Source of the DNA: Alphaproteobacteria bacterium
GTDB taxonomy: Bacteria > Pseudomonadota > Alphaproteobacteria > Rhodobacterales > Rhodobacteraceae
Length of the DNA: 64,000 nucleotides
Assembly: GCA_030425185.1 (NCBI GenBank)
Contig: JAUIAU010000016.1
Span: forward strand, 1 to 64,000
Direction of reading: 5' to 3'
A model generated the notes under the pieces. It was given only the letters and a program-made list of their open reading frames with translations, was not told the origin of the DNA and searched no databases. Every line of letters starts with the position of its first letter. Positions within the stretch are counted from its first letter, which is position 1. The translations under genes were made by a program, and so were the position numbers. Of the stretch, positions 27,392-37,522 are shown one piece after another.

Positions 27392-28072
27392 ATGTTCGCG
27401 ATCTCCGTCACCTTCACCCTCGACCCGGACCGGCGGGAGGAGTTCCTCCCGCTGGTGCGTGCCAACGCGGCGGCCAGCCTGCGCGACGAGCCGGGCTGCC
27501 ATCGCTTCGACGTGGCCGAGGATCCCGCCGACCCGGCGCGGATCTTCCTTTACGAACTCTACACCGACGCCGCCGCCTTCGAGGCCCACAAGGCCACGCC
27601 GCATTTCCACGCGTTCGACAGCGCCACCCGGGACATGATCCGCGACAAGGCGGTGGACAGCTGGCAGCTCGCCGCCCCCGCGCCGACAGCCCCCCTGCAC
27701 CTGAAACCCGCCGAGCGCCCGCATCTCGACCGCGGCAATGGCGCGATGACGGTCAAGATGCTGGCGAAGGACTCCGGCGCGTCCTTCCGCAACGGCTTCA
27801 CCGAACTGCCGCCGATGGGCGCGATCCCGCTCCACACCCACAATTGCGAGGAGGCGGTGCTCGTCGTCTCCGGCCGCGCCATCGTCGAGGTGGACGGGCA
27901 GGAACGGCCGATGGAGCTGGGCGAGGTCAGCTATATCCCCGCCGATGTCCCGCACCGGTTCCGCAACCCCGGCCCCGAGACCCTGACGATCTTCTGGACC
28001 TACGCCAGCGCCAAGGCGACGCGCACGCTGGTCGCCACCGGCGACACCCGCGCCATCGACGCCGAAGGCTGA
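27392..28072 (+). CDS. ABM-domain / cupin fusion protein
   Basis: A 226-residue fusion. Residues 1-95 form an antibiotic-biosynthesis-monooxygenase (ferredoxin-like) domain (FAISVTFTLDPDRREEFLPLV, then ELYTDAAAFEAHKATPHFHAF). Residues 110-215 form a cupin with metal-type motif IPLHTHNCEEAVLVVSGRAIVEVDG and a second motif YIPADVPHRFRNPG. Either half alone is common; the fusion is less usual. It follows the second M20 gene by 12 bp and ends 2 bp before the Ldh gene. Substrate and reaction are unknown. Together the halves suggest oxidation or isomerisation of a small catabolic intermediate, which is inference. Confidence 0.8.
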   Translation: MFAISVTFTLDPDRREEFLPLVRANAAASLRDEPGCHRFDVAEDPADPARIFLYELYTDAAAFEAHKATPHFHAFDSATRDMIRDKAVDSWQLAAPAPTAPLHLKPAERPHLDRGNGAMTVKMLAKDSGASFRNGFTELPPMGAIPLHTHNCEEAVLVVSGRAIVEVDGQERPMELGEVSYIPADVPHRFRNPGPETLTIFWTYASAKATRTLVATGDTRAIDAEG

Positions 28073-28074
28073 GC

Positions 28075-29115
28075 ATGGAGCGGGTCCGCCCCGACGCGCT
28101 CGCGGGCTTCATCACGGCTGTCTACCGGCGGCTCGGGCTGCCGCAGGACGATGCCGCGCTGGTCGCCGACAGCCTCGTGCAGGCCGAACTCTGGGGCCAC
28201 CCCTCGCATGGTGCGCTCCGGACCTTCTGGTATGCCGCGCGGCTGCAATCGGGCGCGATGACCCCGGTGACCCGGGCCGAGCCGATGGCCGACGCGGGCG
28301 CGCTGGTGCTGCTCGACGGCGGCGACGGGGTCGGGCAGGTGCTCGCCCGAACCGCGATGGACACCGCCATCGCCCGTGCCCGCGCGCACGGGATTGGCGC
28401 GGTCTCGGTCCGCAACGCCGGGCATTTCGGCATGGCGATGTATTTCACCCGGGCGGCGGCGCAGGCGGGCTGCATCGGGATGCTCTGCGCCAACGCAAGC
28501 CCCGCCATGGCGCCCTGGGGCGGCCGCGACAAGCGGCTCGGCACCAACCCGTGGTCCTGGGCCGCGCCCGCGGGCCGGCACCCGCCGTTCCTGCTCGACA
28601 TGGCGATGACCGCCGTGGCGCGCGGCAAGCTCTATGCGGCGCAGGCTAGGGGTGCCCCGATCCCCGAAGGCTGGGCAATGGACGCCGAGGGCCGGATCAC
28701 CACCGACCCGGCGGCGGGCATCGCGGGCACCATCCTGCCGCTCGCCGGGCACAAGGGCTACGGCCTCGCGATGATGGTGGATACGCTCGCGGGCGTGCTC
28801 TCCGGCTCGGGCTTCGGGCTGGGCGTGACCGGGCCGTATGTCCCCGAGGGGCGTTCGGGCGCGGGCTTCTTCGCGATGGCCATCGACATCGCGCAGCTGC
28901 GCCCGCTGGCCGCGTTCGAGGCCGACATGGAAGCCCTCGTCGCCCAACTCAAAAGCGCCCGTCCCGCGCCCGGCGTGACCGAGATCCTGACCCCGGGCGA
29001 GCCGGAGGCGCGCGCCGAATCGCGCCACCGCGCCGACGGCCTCGACCTGCCGCCCGCCACCCTCGACGCCCTGCGCCGGGGCGCCGCCGACCTCGGCCTC
29101 GACTGCCCGCTCTAG
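28075..29115 (+). CDS. Ldh-family (malate/L-lactate/ureidoglycolate-type) NAD(P)-dependent oxidoreductase
   Basis: A 346-residue protein of the Ldh_2 superfamily, a dehydrogenase fold distinct from classical malate dehydrogenases. Recognisable pieces are VADSLVQAELWGHPSHGALR with the active-site His (about 44), VSVRNAGHFGMAMYFTRAAAQ (about 113-133), RLGTNPWSWAAP (about 155), and PLAGHKGYGLAMMVDTLAGVLSG (about 222-244). Members oxidise malate, lactate, ureidoglycolate, 2,3-diketo-gulonate or pyrroline carboxylates. As the last gene of this operon it probably handles a 2-hydroxy or imino acid released by the amidohydrolases. Confidence 0.87.
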   Translation: MERVRPDALAGFITAVYRRLGLPQDDAALVADSLVQAELWGHPSHGALRTFWYAARLQSGAMTPVTRAEPMADAGALVLLDGGDGVGQVLARTAMDTAIARARAHGIGAVSVRNAGHFGMAMYFTRAAAQAGCIGMLCANASPAMAPWGGRDKRLGTNPWSWAAPAGRHPPFLLDMAMTAVARGKLYAAQARGAPIPEGWAMDAEGRITTDPAAGIAGTILPLAGHKGYGLAMMVDTLAGVLSGSGFGLGVTGPYVPEGRSGAGFFAMAIDIAQLRPLAAFEADMEALVAQLKSARPAPGVTEILTPGEPEARAESRHRADGLDLPPATLDALRRGAADLGLDCPL

Positions 29116-29126
29116 CGCGCGCCGCC

Positions 29127-29163
29127 CCTCCTTCTTCTTGGCCCAAGTACTCCCGCCGGAGGC
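29127..29163 (-). repeat. Intergenic repeat, copy 2
   Basis: In leftward orientation a CTCCGGCGGGAG stem is followed by TACTTGGGCCAAGAAGAAG, related to the element at 4743-4777. It lies just beyond the Ldh gene stop. Confidence 0.5.
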
Positions 29164-29165
29164 GT

Positions 29166-29204
29166 CGCACCGAAGGTGCGAGATACCGCGTGCCGCAGGC
29201 ACGC
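29166..29204. repeat. Two consecutive short hairpins
   Basis: CGCACC/GGTGCG (29166-29171, 29175-29180) and GCGTGCC/GGCACGC (29188-29194, 29198-29204), each with a 3-base loop, in the convergent gap between the Ldh gene and moaA. Neither is followed by a T-run. Confidence 0.6.
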
Positions 29205-29224
29205 AGGCCACCCGCACCTATCCC

Positions 29225-29265
29225 GCACCGACGGAATACCGACAGAATACCGACGCGATACCGAC
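29225..29265. repeat. Four 8-bp direct repeats phased at 11 bp
   Basis: GCACCGAC at 29225 and ATACCGAC at 29236, 29247 and 29258 are spaced exactly 11 bp apart, so all present to the same DNA face. The array lies between two convergent genes (Ldh-type and moaA), where a promoter operator would not be expected. Confidence 0.7.
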
Positions 29266-29355
29266 GTACAAAATGCAGCAAGACCAAGAACTTGACCGCA
29301 AATCCTGCGCCGTCGCCCGGTTCCGCCGTGCGCCCCGTTCAGATGTCGTTAAATC

Positions 29356-30378
29356 TCAGCCGCCGGTGTGGCTCATGTGGCGCGAGACCTGGCCGTCCGC
29401 GCGCTGGCGCGAATAGTCGAAGTCATGCCCTTTCGGCTTGCGCGCGATGGCGGCCCGGATCGCCGCCTCCAGCGGCCCGTCCCCGGCGCTGGCCCGCAGC
29501 GGCGCACGCAGGTCGGCGTTGTCCTCCTGCCCGAGGCACATGAACAACTCACCCGTGCAGGTCACCCGCACCCGGTTGCAGCTTTCGCAGAAATTGTGGC
29601 TCAGCGGCGTGATGAACCCCACCTTCTGCCCGGTTTCCTCCAGCCGCACGTAGCGCGCCGGTCCCCCGGTCCGCTCGGCGAGGTCGGTCAGCGTATAGTG
29701 CTGTCCCAGCGCCGCGCGCACGTCCTTCAGGCTCCAGAACTGGCCGACCCGGTCCTCGCCGCCGAGATCGCCCATCGGCATCACCTCGATCCAGGTCAGG
29801 TCCATGCCGCCCTCGGCGCACCATTCGGTCAGCCGCAGCAGCTCGTCCTCGTTGAACCCCTTCAGCGCCACCGCGTTGATCTTGACCCGCAGCCCGGCGG
29901 CCCGGGCCGCGTCGATCCCCTTCAGCACCTGCGGCAGGCGGCCCCAGCGGGTGACGCGGGCGAATTTTGCCTCGTCCAGCGTGTCGAGCGACACGTTGAT
30001 CCGCCGCACCCCCGCCGCCGCAAGGTCCGGCGCGAAGCGTTCGAGCTGGCTGCCGTTGGTGGTCAGCGTCAGCTCTTCCAGCGCGCCCGACTCGAGGTGC
30101 CGCGACATCGCGTGGAAGAAGCTCAGGATGTTGCGCCGCACCAGCGGCTCGCCCCCGGTGATGCGCAGCTTGCGCACCCCCAGCCGCACGAAGGCCGAGC
30201 ACAGCCGGTCCAGTTCCTCGAGCGTCAGCAGTTCGGCCTTGGGCAGGAACTGCATCTGCTCGGACATGCAGTAGACGCAGCGGAAATCGCAGCGGTCGGT
30301 CACCGAGACCCGCAGATAGGAAATGGCCCGCGCGAACGGGTCGATCAGCGGGGCCGGATGCAGGGCGGTCTCGGTCAT
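29356..30378 (-). CDS. moaA: GTP 3',8-cyclase (molybdopterin biosynthesis)
   Basis: A 340-residue radical-SAM enzyme catalysing the first step of molybdenum-cofactor synthesis. The N-terminal cluster motif is CDFRCVYC (Cys 30, 34, 37). The C-terminal substrate-binding [4Fe-4S] site is CESC and then CTGELFMC (about 264, 267, 281). The protein ends in Gly-Gly, as MoaA requires for activity. The length is normal. No other moa gene is adjacent. The gap downstream carries the 11-bp repeat array. Confidence 0.96.
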   Translation of the reverse strand: MTETALHPAPLIDPFARAISYLRVSVTDRCDFRCVYCMSEQMQFLPKAELLTLEELDRLCSAFVRLGVRKLRITGGEPLVRRNILSFFHAMSRHLESGALEELTLTTNGSQLERFAPDLAAAGVRRINVSLDTLDEAKFARVTRWGRLPQVLKGIDAARAAGLRVKINAVALKGFNEDELLRLTEWCAEGGMDLTWIEVMPMGDLGGEDRVGQFWSLKDVRAALGQHYTLTDLAERTGGPARYVRLEETGQKVGFITPLSHNFCESCNRVRVTCTGELFMCLGQEDNADLRAPLRASAGDGPLEAAIRAAIARKPKGHDFDYSRQRADGQVSRHMSHTGG

Positions 30379-30459
30379 GGCGCGAAGCTAGGCGGCAGGC
30401 CGCGCCGATGCAAGGTCACCGCGCTTGATCCGGTCCGTCCGTTCGGCCATGACTGGGCC

Positions 30460-30900
30460 ATGCGTGCCGTCCTTCCTCTCGTGGTCTCTGGCCTTCTTCT
30501 CGGCGGATGCACCGATCTCGGGCTCTTGAACGGGGGGCTGTTCTCGTCCGAGCCGCCCGCCCCGCCGCAGCCGGTGATCGAGGTCCGTGTCGCCACCGCC
30601 GACACCGTCAAGCCCCGCCCGCGCCCGGCCCGCACCCGCGTCACGGTGCCTGAGCAGCCGGGCGAGATCGGCCGCTCCACCATCAGCCTCGGCAGCCCGA
30701 CCGAGCCGGGCCTGTGGATCGAGACCCCTCTGGTCACCGCCGAGCGGCCCGCCGTCGCCACCGTTCCGGAGACCGGGCGCAGCACGCCCGTCATCCTGCG
30801 GCCCGGCCCGGCCGGGGGGGCGCGTGCCTCGCTCCAGACCCTGCTGGCCCTGGGCCTCAGCCCGGCCGCGCTGGCCGAGGTCGTGCTGACGGCGCCCTGA
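30460..30900 (+). CDS. Small proline-rich lipoprotein
   Basis: A 146-residue protein with a lipoprotein signal (VVSGLLLGGC; predicted lipidated Cys 17) followed by a proline-rich, low-complexity spacer (PPAPPQPVIEV, KPRPRPARTRV). A short C-terminal segment (SLQTLLALGLSPAALAEVVLTAP) looks helical. It is probably anchored to a membrane and exposed to the periplasm. I do not recognise a functional family. The stop is one base before the ATG of the acyl-CoA synthetase gene, so the two are co-transcribed, though a functional tie is not obvious. Confidence 0.7.
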   Translation: MRAVLPLVVSGLLLGGCTDLGLLNGGLFSSEPPAPPQPVIEVRVATADTVKPRPRPARTRVTVPEQPGEIGRSTISLGSPTEPGLWIETPLVTAERPAVATVPETGRSTPVILRPGPAGGARASLQTLLALGLSPAALAEVVLTAP

Positions 30901-30901
30901 C

Positions 30902-32539
30902 ATGAGCCGCCGGATCCTGACCCGCTCGCCCTGGGATCCGGACGCACCGGACTGGGCCGCCTGCCGGGCGGCCTTCCGCTGGGACCTGCCGCGGGTCCTG
31001 AACATCGCCGAGCGCTGCTGTGACAGCTGGGCCGCGGTCGCGCCGGACCGGGTCGCGCTGACCGATCTCGATGCCGCCGAGCACCAGCGCGACTGGACCT
31101 ACGGCGACCTGCGCGACGCCAGCGACCGCTTCGCCGTGGCGCTGCGCGCGCTGGGCGTGCGGCGCGGCGACCGCATCGCGATCCTGCTGCCGCAGGGCCC
31201 CGCCACGCTGATCGCGCATTTCGCCGCCTACAAGCTGGGCTGCATCGCGCTGCCGCTCTTCACGCTCTTTCGCGAGGACGCGCTGGCCTACCGGCTGCGC
31301 GACAGCGGCGCCAAGGTGGTGGTCACCAACCCCGAGAAGCTGGCCGAGGTCGAGGCGCTGGCCGACAGCCTGCCCGCGCTCAAGCTGATCTACACGACCG
31401 GTCCGGCGCTGGCCCCGGTGCGCAGCTTCTGGGCCGACATCGGGTCGGCGGCGACCGACCGGTTCCGCCCGGTGGTGACCGGCCCGGACGACCCGGCGAT
31501 CATCATCTACACCTCGGGCACCACGGGCGACCCGAAGGGTGTCCTGCACGGGCACCGCTTCCTGCTCGGGCACCTGCCCTCGATCGAGGTCTGCCACCCC
31601 GGCTTCGACGCGCCTGGGGCGGTGGCCTGGACCCCGGCCGACTGGGCGTGGATCGGCGGCCTGATGGATCTCGCCATGCCCGCGCTCTATTACGGCACGC
31701 GGCTGGTCAGCCACCGGATGCGCAAGTTCGACCCGGAGGCGGCCTGGGACCTGATCCGCACCGAGGGCGCCAGCGCGCTCTTCCTGCCGCCGACCGCGCT
31801 GAAGCTGCTGCGGGCGGCCCCGGTGCCCGTCGGCCTCGCTGTGCGCTCGGTCTCGTCGGGGGGCGAGGCGCTGGGGGCCGACCTGCTTGCCTGGGGGCGC
31901 GAGACCCTCGGCGCACCGATCCACGAGATCTACGGCCAGACCGAGTGCAACCTCGTCGTCAACGCGGTCTCGCGGGGCATGACCGCCCCGCCCGGCGCGA
32001 TGGGCCTGCCGGTGCCCGGCCATGACGTGCAGGTGCAGACCGCGGACGGCGCCGAATGCGCCCCGGGCGAGACCGGCGAGATCGTCGTGCGCCGCGGCAC
32101 GCCGGTGATGTTTCTCGAATACTGGAAGAAACCGGCGAAGACCGCGGAGAAGTTTCGCGGCGAGTGGATGCGGACCGGTGACCTCGCGCTCCGCGACGCC
32201 GAGGGCTACCTGCGGTTCGCGTCGCGCGACGATGACGTGATCACCTCGGCGGGCTACCGGATCGGACCGACCGAGATCGAGACCTGCCTGACCGGCCACC
32301 CGGACGTGGTCATGGCCGCCGCCGTCGGTATTCCCGACCCGGTGCGGACCGAGGTCGTCAAGGCCTTCGTGGTGCTGCGCGACGGGGCCGCGTGGGAGGG
32401 GCTGGAAGACGCCCTGATCGCACGGGTGCGCGAGCGCGTCAGCCCGCATGTCGCCCCGCGGTCGGTCGAGCGGATCGAGGCGATGCCGATGACCGCGACC
32501 GGCAAGATCCTGCGCCGGGCCCTGCGCGACCGGGGGTGA
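30902..32539 (+). CDS. AMP-binding acyl-CoA synthetase (acetyl/propionyl or medium-chain type)
   Basis: A 545-residue ANL-superfamily ligase. P-loop-like AMP motif IIIYTSGTTGDPKG (about 200-213), acyl pocket region WTPADWAWIGGLMD, the adenylate motif EIYGQTECN (about 341-349), hinge TGDLALRDAEGYL (about 425) and the catalytic lysine in MTATGKILRRALRD (about 536) are all present. It activates a carboxylate to acyl-CoA via acyl-AMP. Substrate length cannot be read from sequence. The length is close to the 540-550 of the medium-chain/acetoacetate-independent group rather than the 640-650 of Acs. Confidence 0.9.
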   Translation: MSRRILTRSPWDPDAPDWAACRAAFRWDLPRVLNIAERCCDSWAAVAPDRVALTDLDAAEHQRDWTYGDLRDASDRFAVALRALGVRRGDRIAILLPQGPATLIAHFAAYKLGCIALPLFTLFREDALAYRLRDSGAKVVVTNPEKLAEVEALADSLPALKLIYTTGPALAPVRSFWADIGSAATDRFRPVVTGPDDPAIIIYTSGTTGDPKGVLHGHRFLLGHLPSIEVCHPGFDAPGAVAWTPADWAWIGGLMDLAMPALYYGTRLVSHRMRKFDPEAAWDLIRTEGASALFLPPTALKLLRAAPVPVGLAVRSVSSGGEALGADLLAWGRETLGAPIHEIYGQTECNLVVNAVSRGMTAPPGAMGLPVPGHDVQVQTADGAECAPGETGEIVVRRGTPVMFLEYWKKPAKTAEKFRGEWMRTGDLALRDAEGYLRFASRDDDVITSAGYRIGPTEIETCLTGHPDVVMAAAVGIPDPVRTEVVKAFVVLRDGAAWEGLEDALIARVRERVSPHVAPRSVERIEAMPMTATGKILRRALRDRG

Positions 32540-32873
32540 GCGCCGGCGTGGAGGGCGGTGTTGCGCGCGGTGCCTGAGCCTGAGGGCGGACGGTGGCGGC
32601 AGGGTTCTCGCCTGTCGGGACGCCGTCAACTCCCCGCGGGGAGCCCAGGCACTGTCTCATGCTGGGCCCCAGCCACCCTCTGAAGCGAACGCCTTTTGTG
32701 CTCGGTCCCGCCTAAGAATTTTAGGATCTTAACCCCTTGGTCAGGTTTGGTGGCCGCATTGGCGACGCAAGCCCTTGATTTCATTGTGGCGATCTCCGAC
32801 GGAACCCCTCCGGCAGACCCCGCGCCTAAAATTCTTAGGACCCGCCACCTCCGGTCACGGCCGCAGCCCGTCC
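32540..32873. other. Convergent intergenic region with palindromes (334 bp)
   Basis: This gap lies between the ends of the acyl-CoA synthetase gene and gcvP. It contains a CTCCCCGCGGGGAG palindrome near 32630, a longer imperfect hairpin over about 32643-32673, and two AT-rich 15-bp dyads (listed separately). I see no convincing gene in it. An intrinsic terminator with a T-run was not found for either flanking gene. Confidence 0.5.
32711..32839. repeat. Pair of inverted 15-bp dyads
   Basis: CCTAAGAATTTTAGG (32711-32725) and its exact reverse complement CCTAAAATTCTTAGG (32825-32839). Each is itself a near-palindrome with CCTAA/TTAGG arms. They are strikingly AT-rich against the background and separated by about 100 bp in a convergent gap. 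Confidence 0.65.
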
Positions 32874-35723
<2,850 letters not shown>

Positions 35724-35748
35724 GATGAACCTGTGTGTCGTGAAGGGC

Positions 35749-36108
35749 TTAGCCGATGAAGTCCATGTATTCGGACTCGGTCATCAGGCTGTCGAGCTCG
35801 GTCATGTTGGCGGGCTTCATCTTGAAGAACCAGCCGCCTTCCAGCGGGTCCTCGTTGACCAGCGCCGGGTTGTCGGCGAGCGCCTCGTTGACCTCGACGA
35901 TCTCGCCGTCGAGCGGCGCGAGGATGTCCGAGGCGGCCTTGACGCTCTCGATGACGACGATCTCGTCGCCTTTCGACACGGTCGTGCCCGGCTCGGGCAG
36001 GTCCACGAAGACGATGTCGCCCAGTTGGGTGGCGGCGTGCTCGGTGATGCCGACGACGATCAGCTCGCCCTCGGGGTTCAGCCATTCGTGTTCTTCGGTG
36101 TATTTCAT
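35749..36108 (-). CDS. gcvH: Glycine cleavage system H protein
   Basis: A 119-residue lipoyl carrier shuttling the aminomethyl group among P, T and L proteins. The lipoylated residue is Lys 57 in [11 protein letters not shown]; the typical C-terminal GGWFFKMK stretch follows. ATG 36108 starts the conserved [10 protein letters not shown] sequence. It lies 8 bp after gcvT. The L protein is not encoded here and is presumably shared with the dehydrogenase complexes. Confidence 0.97.
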   Translation of the reverse strand: MKYTEEHEWLNPEGELIVVGITEHAATQLGDIVFVDLPEPGTTVSKGDEIVVIESVKAASDILAPLDGEIVEVNEALADNPALVNEDPLEGGWFFKMKPANMTELDSLMTESEYMDFIG

Positions 36109-36116
36109 CGGAAAGC

Positions 36117-37238
36117 TCAGCGTTTGTAGGTTGAGGGACGGAAGGGAAGCGGGACCACGGTGACCGGCAGGCGCTTGCCGCGCACCTCGCCATAGAGGCG
36201 GGTGCCGGGGGCGGTCAGGTCGGCGGGGACGTAGCCCATCGAGATCGGCGCGCCGACCGAGGGGCCGAAGCCGCCGGAGGTGACCTCGCCCACCGGTGCT
36301 GTGGCGGTTTCGGCGGCAAAGAGCGGCGTGCCCGCCCGCATCGGGGCGCGGCCCTCCGGGCTGAGACCCACGCGGCGGCGGGACGGTCCCTCGGCCAGCG
36401 CGGCAAGGATCGGCCCTGCGCCGGGGAAGCCGCCCGCGCGGGCGCCGCCGGTGCGGCGGACCTTCTGGATCGCCCAGCCGAGATCTGCGGCGACCGGGTC
36501 GGTCGCCTCGGTGATGTCCTGCCCGTGCAGGGGCAGCCCGGCCTCCAGCCGCAGCGAGTCGCGCGCGCCGAGGCCGACCGGCACCACGCCGTCCACCGCC
36601 AGCAGGGCGCGGGCCAGTGCCACGGCCTGATCGGCGGGCACCGAGATCTCGTAGCCGTCGTCGCCGGTGTACCCCGACCGCGTGATCCAGAGGGCGCCGA
36701 AGGGGCTGTCCAGCGTCGCGGCATCCATGAAGCGCATCTCCGCGACACCGGGCACCAGCGCGTTCAGGGCGCATTCGGCGGCCGGGCCCTGCAGGGCCAG
36801 CAGCGCGCGCCCGGTCACCGGTTCGACGGTGATGCCGCGCAACTGCCCGAGATGGGCGATCCCCGCCGCCGCATTCGCCGCGTTGAGGACGAGGAACAGG
36901 TGGTCGCCCCGGTTCGCCACCATCAGGTCATCGAGGATGCCGCCCGCCTCGGTGGTGAACATCGCGTAGCGCTGGCGCCCGGCGGGCAGCCCGGCCACGT
37001 CCACGGGCACCAGCTTCTCCAGCGCCGTCGCGGCCTCGGCCACCCCGCCCGAGAGCGGGTGCAGCAGCACCTGTCCCATGTGCGACACGTCGAAGAGACC
37101 CGCACCCGCCCGGCAGGCGAGGTGTTCGGCCATCACCCCGGCGGGGTACTGGATCGGCATGTTCCAGCCGGCGAAGGGCCCCATGCGGGCGCCAAGCTCC
37201 TCGTGGAGCGGGGTCAACGGAGTGTAGCGCAACGCCAT
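36117..37238 (-). CDS. gcvT: Aminomethyltransferase (glycine cleavage T protein)
   Basis: A 373-residue folate-dependent enzyme releasing ammonia and forming 5,10-methylene-THF from the aminomethyl-lipoyl group. Family motifs are FAGWNMPIQYPAGVMAEHLACRAGAGLFDVSHMGQ (about 22-56), TRSGYTGDDGYEISVP (about 190-205), and LGARDSLRLEAGLPLHGQD (about 228-246). It is the first gene of the operon, 70 bp downstream of the tandem glycine riboswitch. Confidence 0.96.
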   Translation of the reverse strand: MALRYTPLTPLHEELGARMGPFAGWNMPIQYPAGVMAEHLACRAGAGLFDVSHMGQVLLHPLSGGVAEAATALEKLVPVDVAGLPAGRQRYAMFTTEAGGILDDLMVANRGDHLFLVLNAANAAAGIAHLGQLRGITVEPVTGRALLALQGPAAECALNALVPGVAEMRFMDAATLDSPFGALWITRSGYTGDDGYEISVPADQAVALARALLAVDGVVPVGLGARDSLRLEAGLPLHGQDITEATDPVAADLGWAIQKVRRTGGARAGGFPGAGPILAALAEGPSRRRVGLSPEGRAPMRAGTPLFAAETATAPVGEVTSGGFGPSVGAPISMGYVPADLTAPGTRLYGEVRGKRLPVTVVPLPFRPSTYKR

Positions 37239-37307
37239 GCCGGTCCTTTCAACGCATCGGGCCGGGAAACGCGTGCCGGCACCTGTGCCGGATCGCTCCG
37301 GCGGTGG

Positions 37308-37466
37308 TGCCCCCTCTGTCCTTGGTGCCTGAGATCGTTATCCCGTCGGCGGGGGCATATGGCCCCACTCTCCAGAGTCTGTCGCTGCATCCGGTCCTTT
37401 TGCCTGAGAGTTTACCGGGGCGGTTGCTCCTTCGGCACCGGCCCCTGCGGACCGGATTCTCCCGTG
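37308..37466 (-). promoter_or_regulatory. Tandem glycine riboswitch
   Basis: Read leftward, two glycine aptamers follow each other. The first has GGGAGAATCCGG, then GCCGAAGGAGCAA, then ACTCTCAGGCAAAAGGACC. The second has CTCTGGAGAG, then CCGACGGGATAA, then TCTCAGGCACCAAGGACAGAG. These are the diagnostic glycine-riboswitch core strings. Between it and gcvT lie GC-rich hairpins (about 37265-37300) that could be the expression platform. Glycine binding presumably switches on gcvTHP. Confidence 0.93.
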
Positions 37467-37522
37467 ATGCCGCGCCAGATTACAGGAGCGCGGCCATCTG
37501 GCAAGCGGTAGCTGGACCGTGG

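Noticed and set aside
29225-29265. Possible CRISPR-like array
   Set aside because: Repeats are only 8 bp with 3-bp spacers; no cas genes are near.
32700-32840. Possible MITE or insertion remnant
   Set aside because: Only a 15-bp inverted match, no target-site duplication, and no transposase-like sequence.
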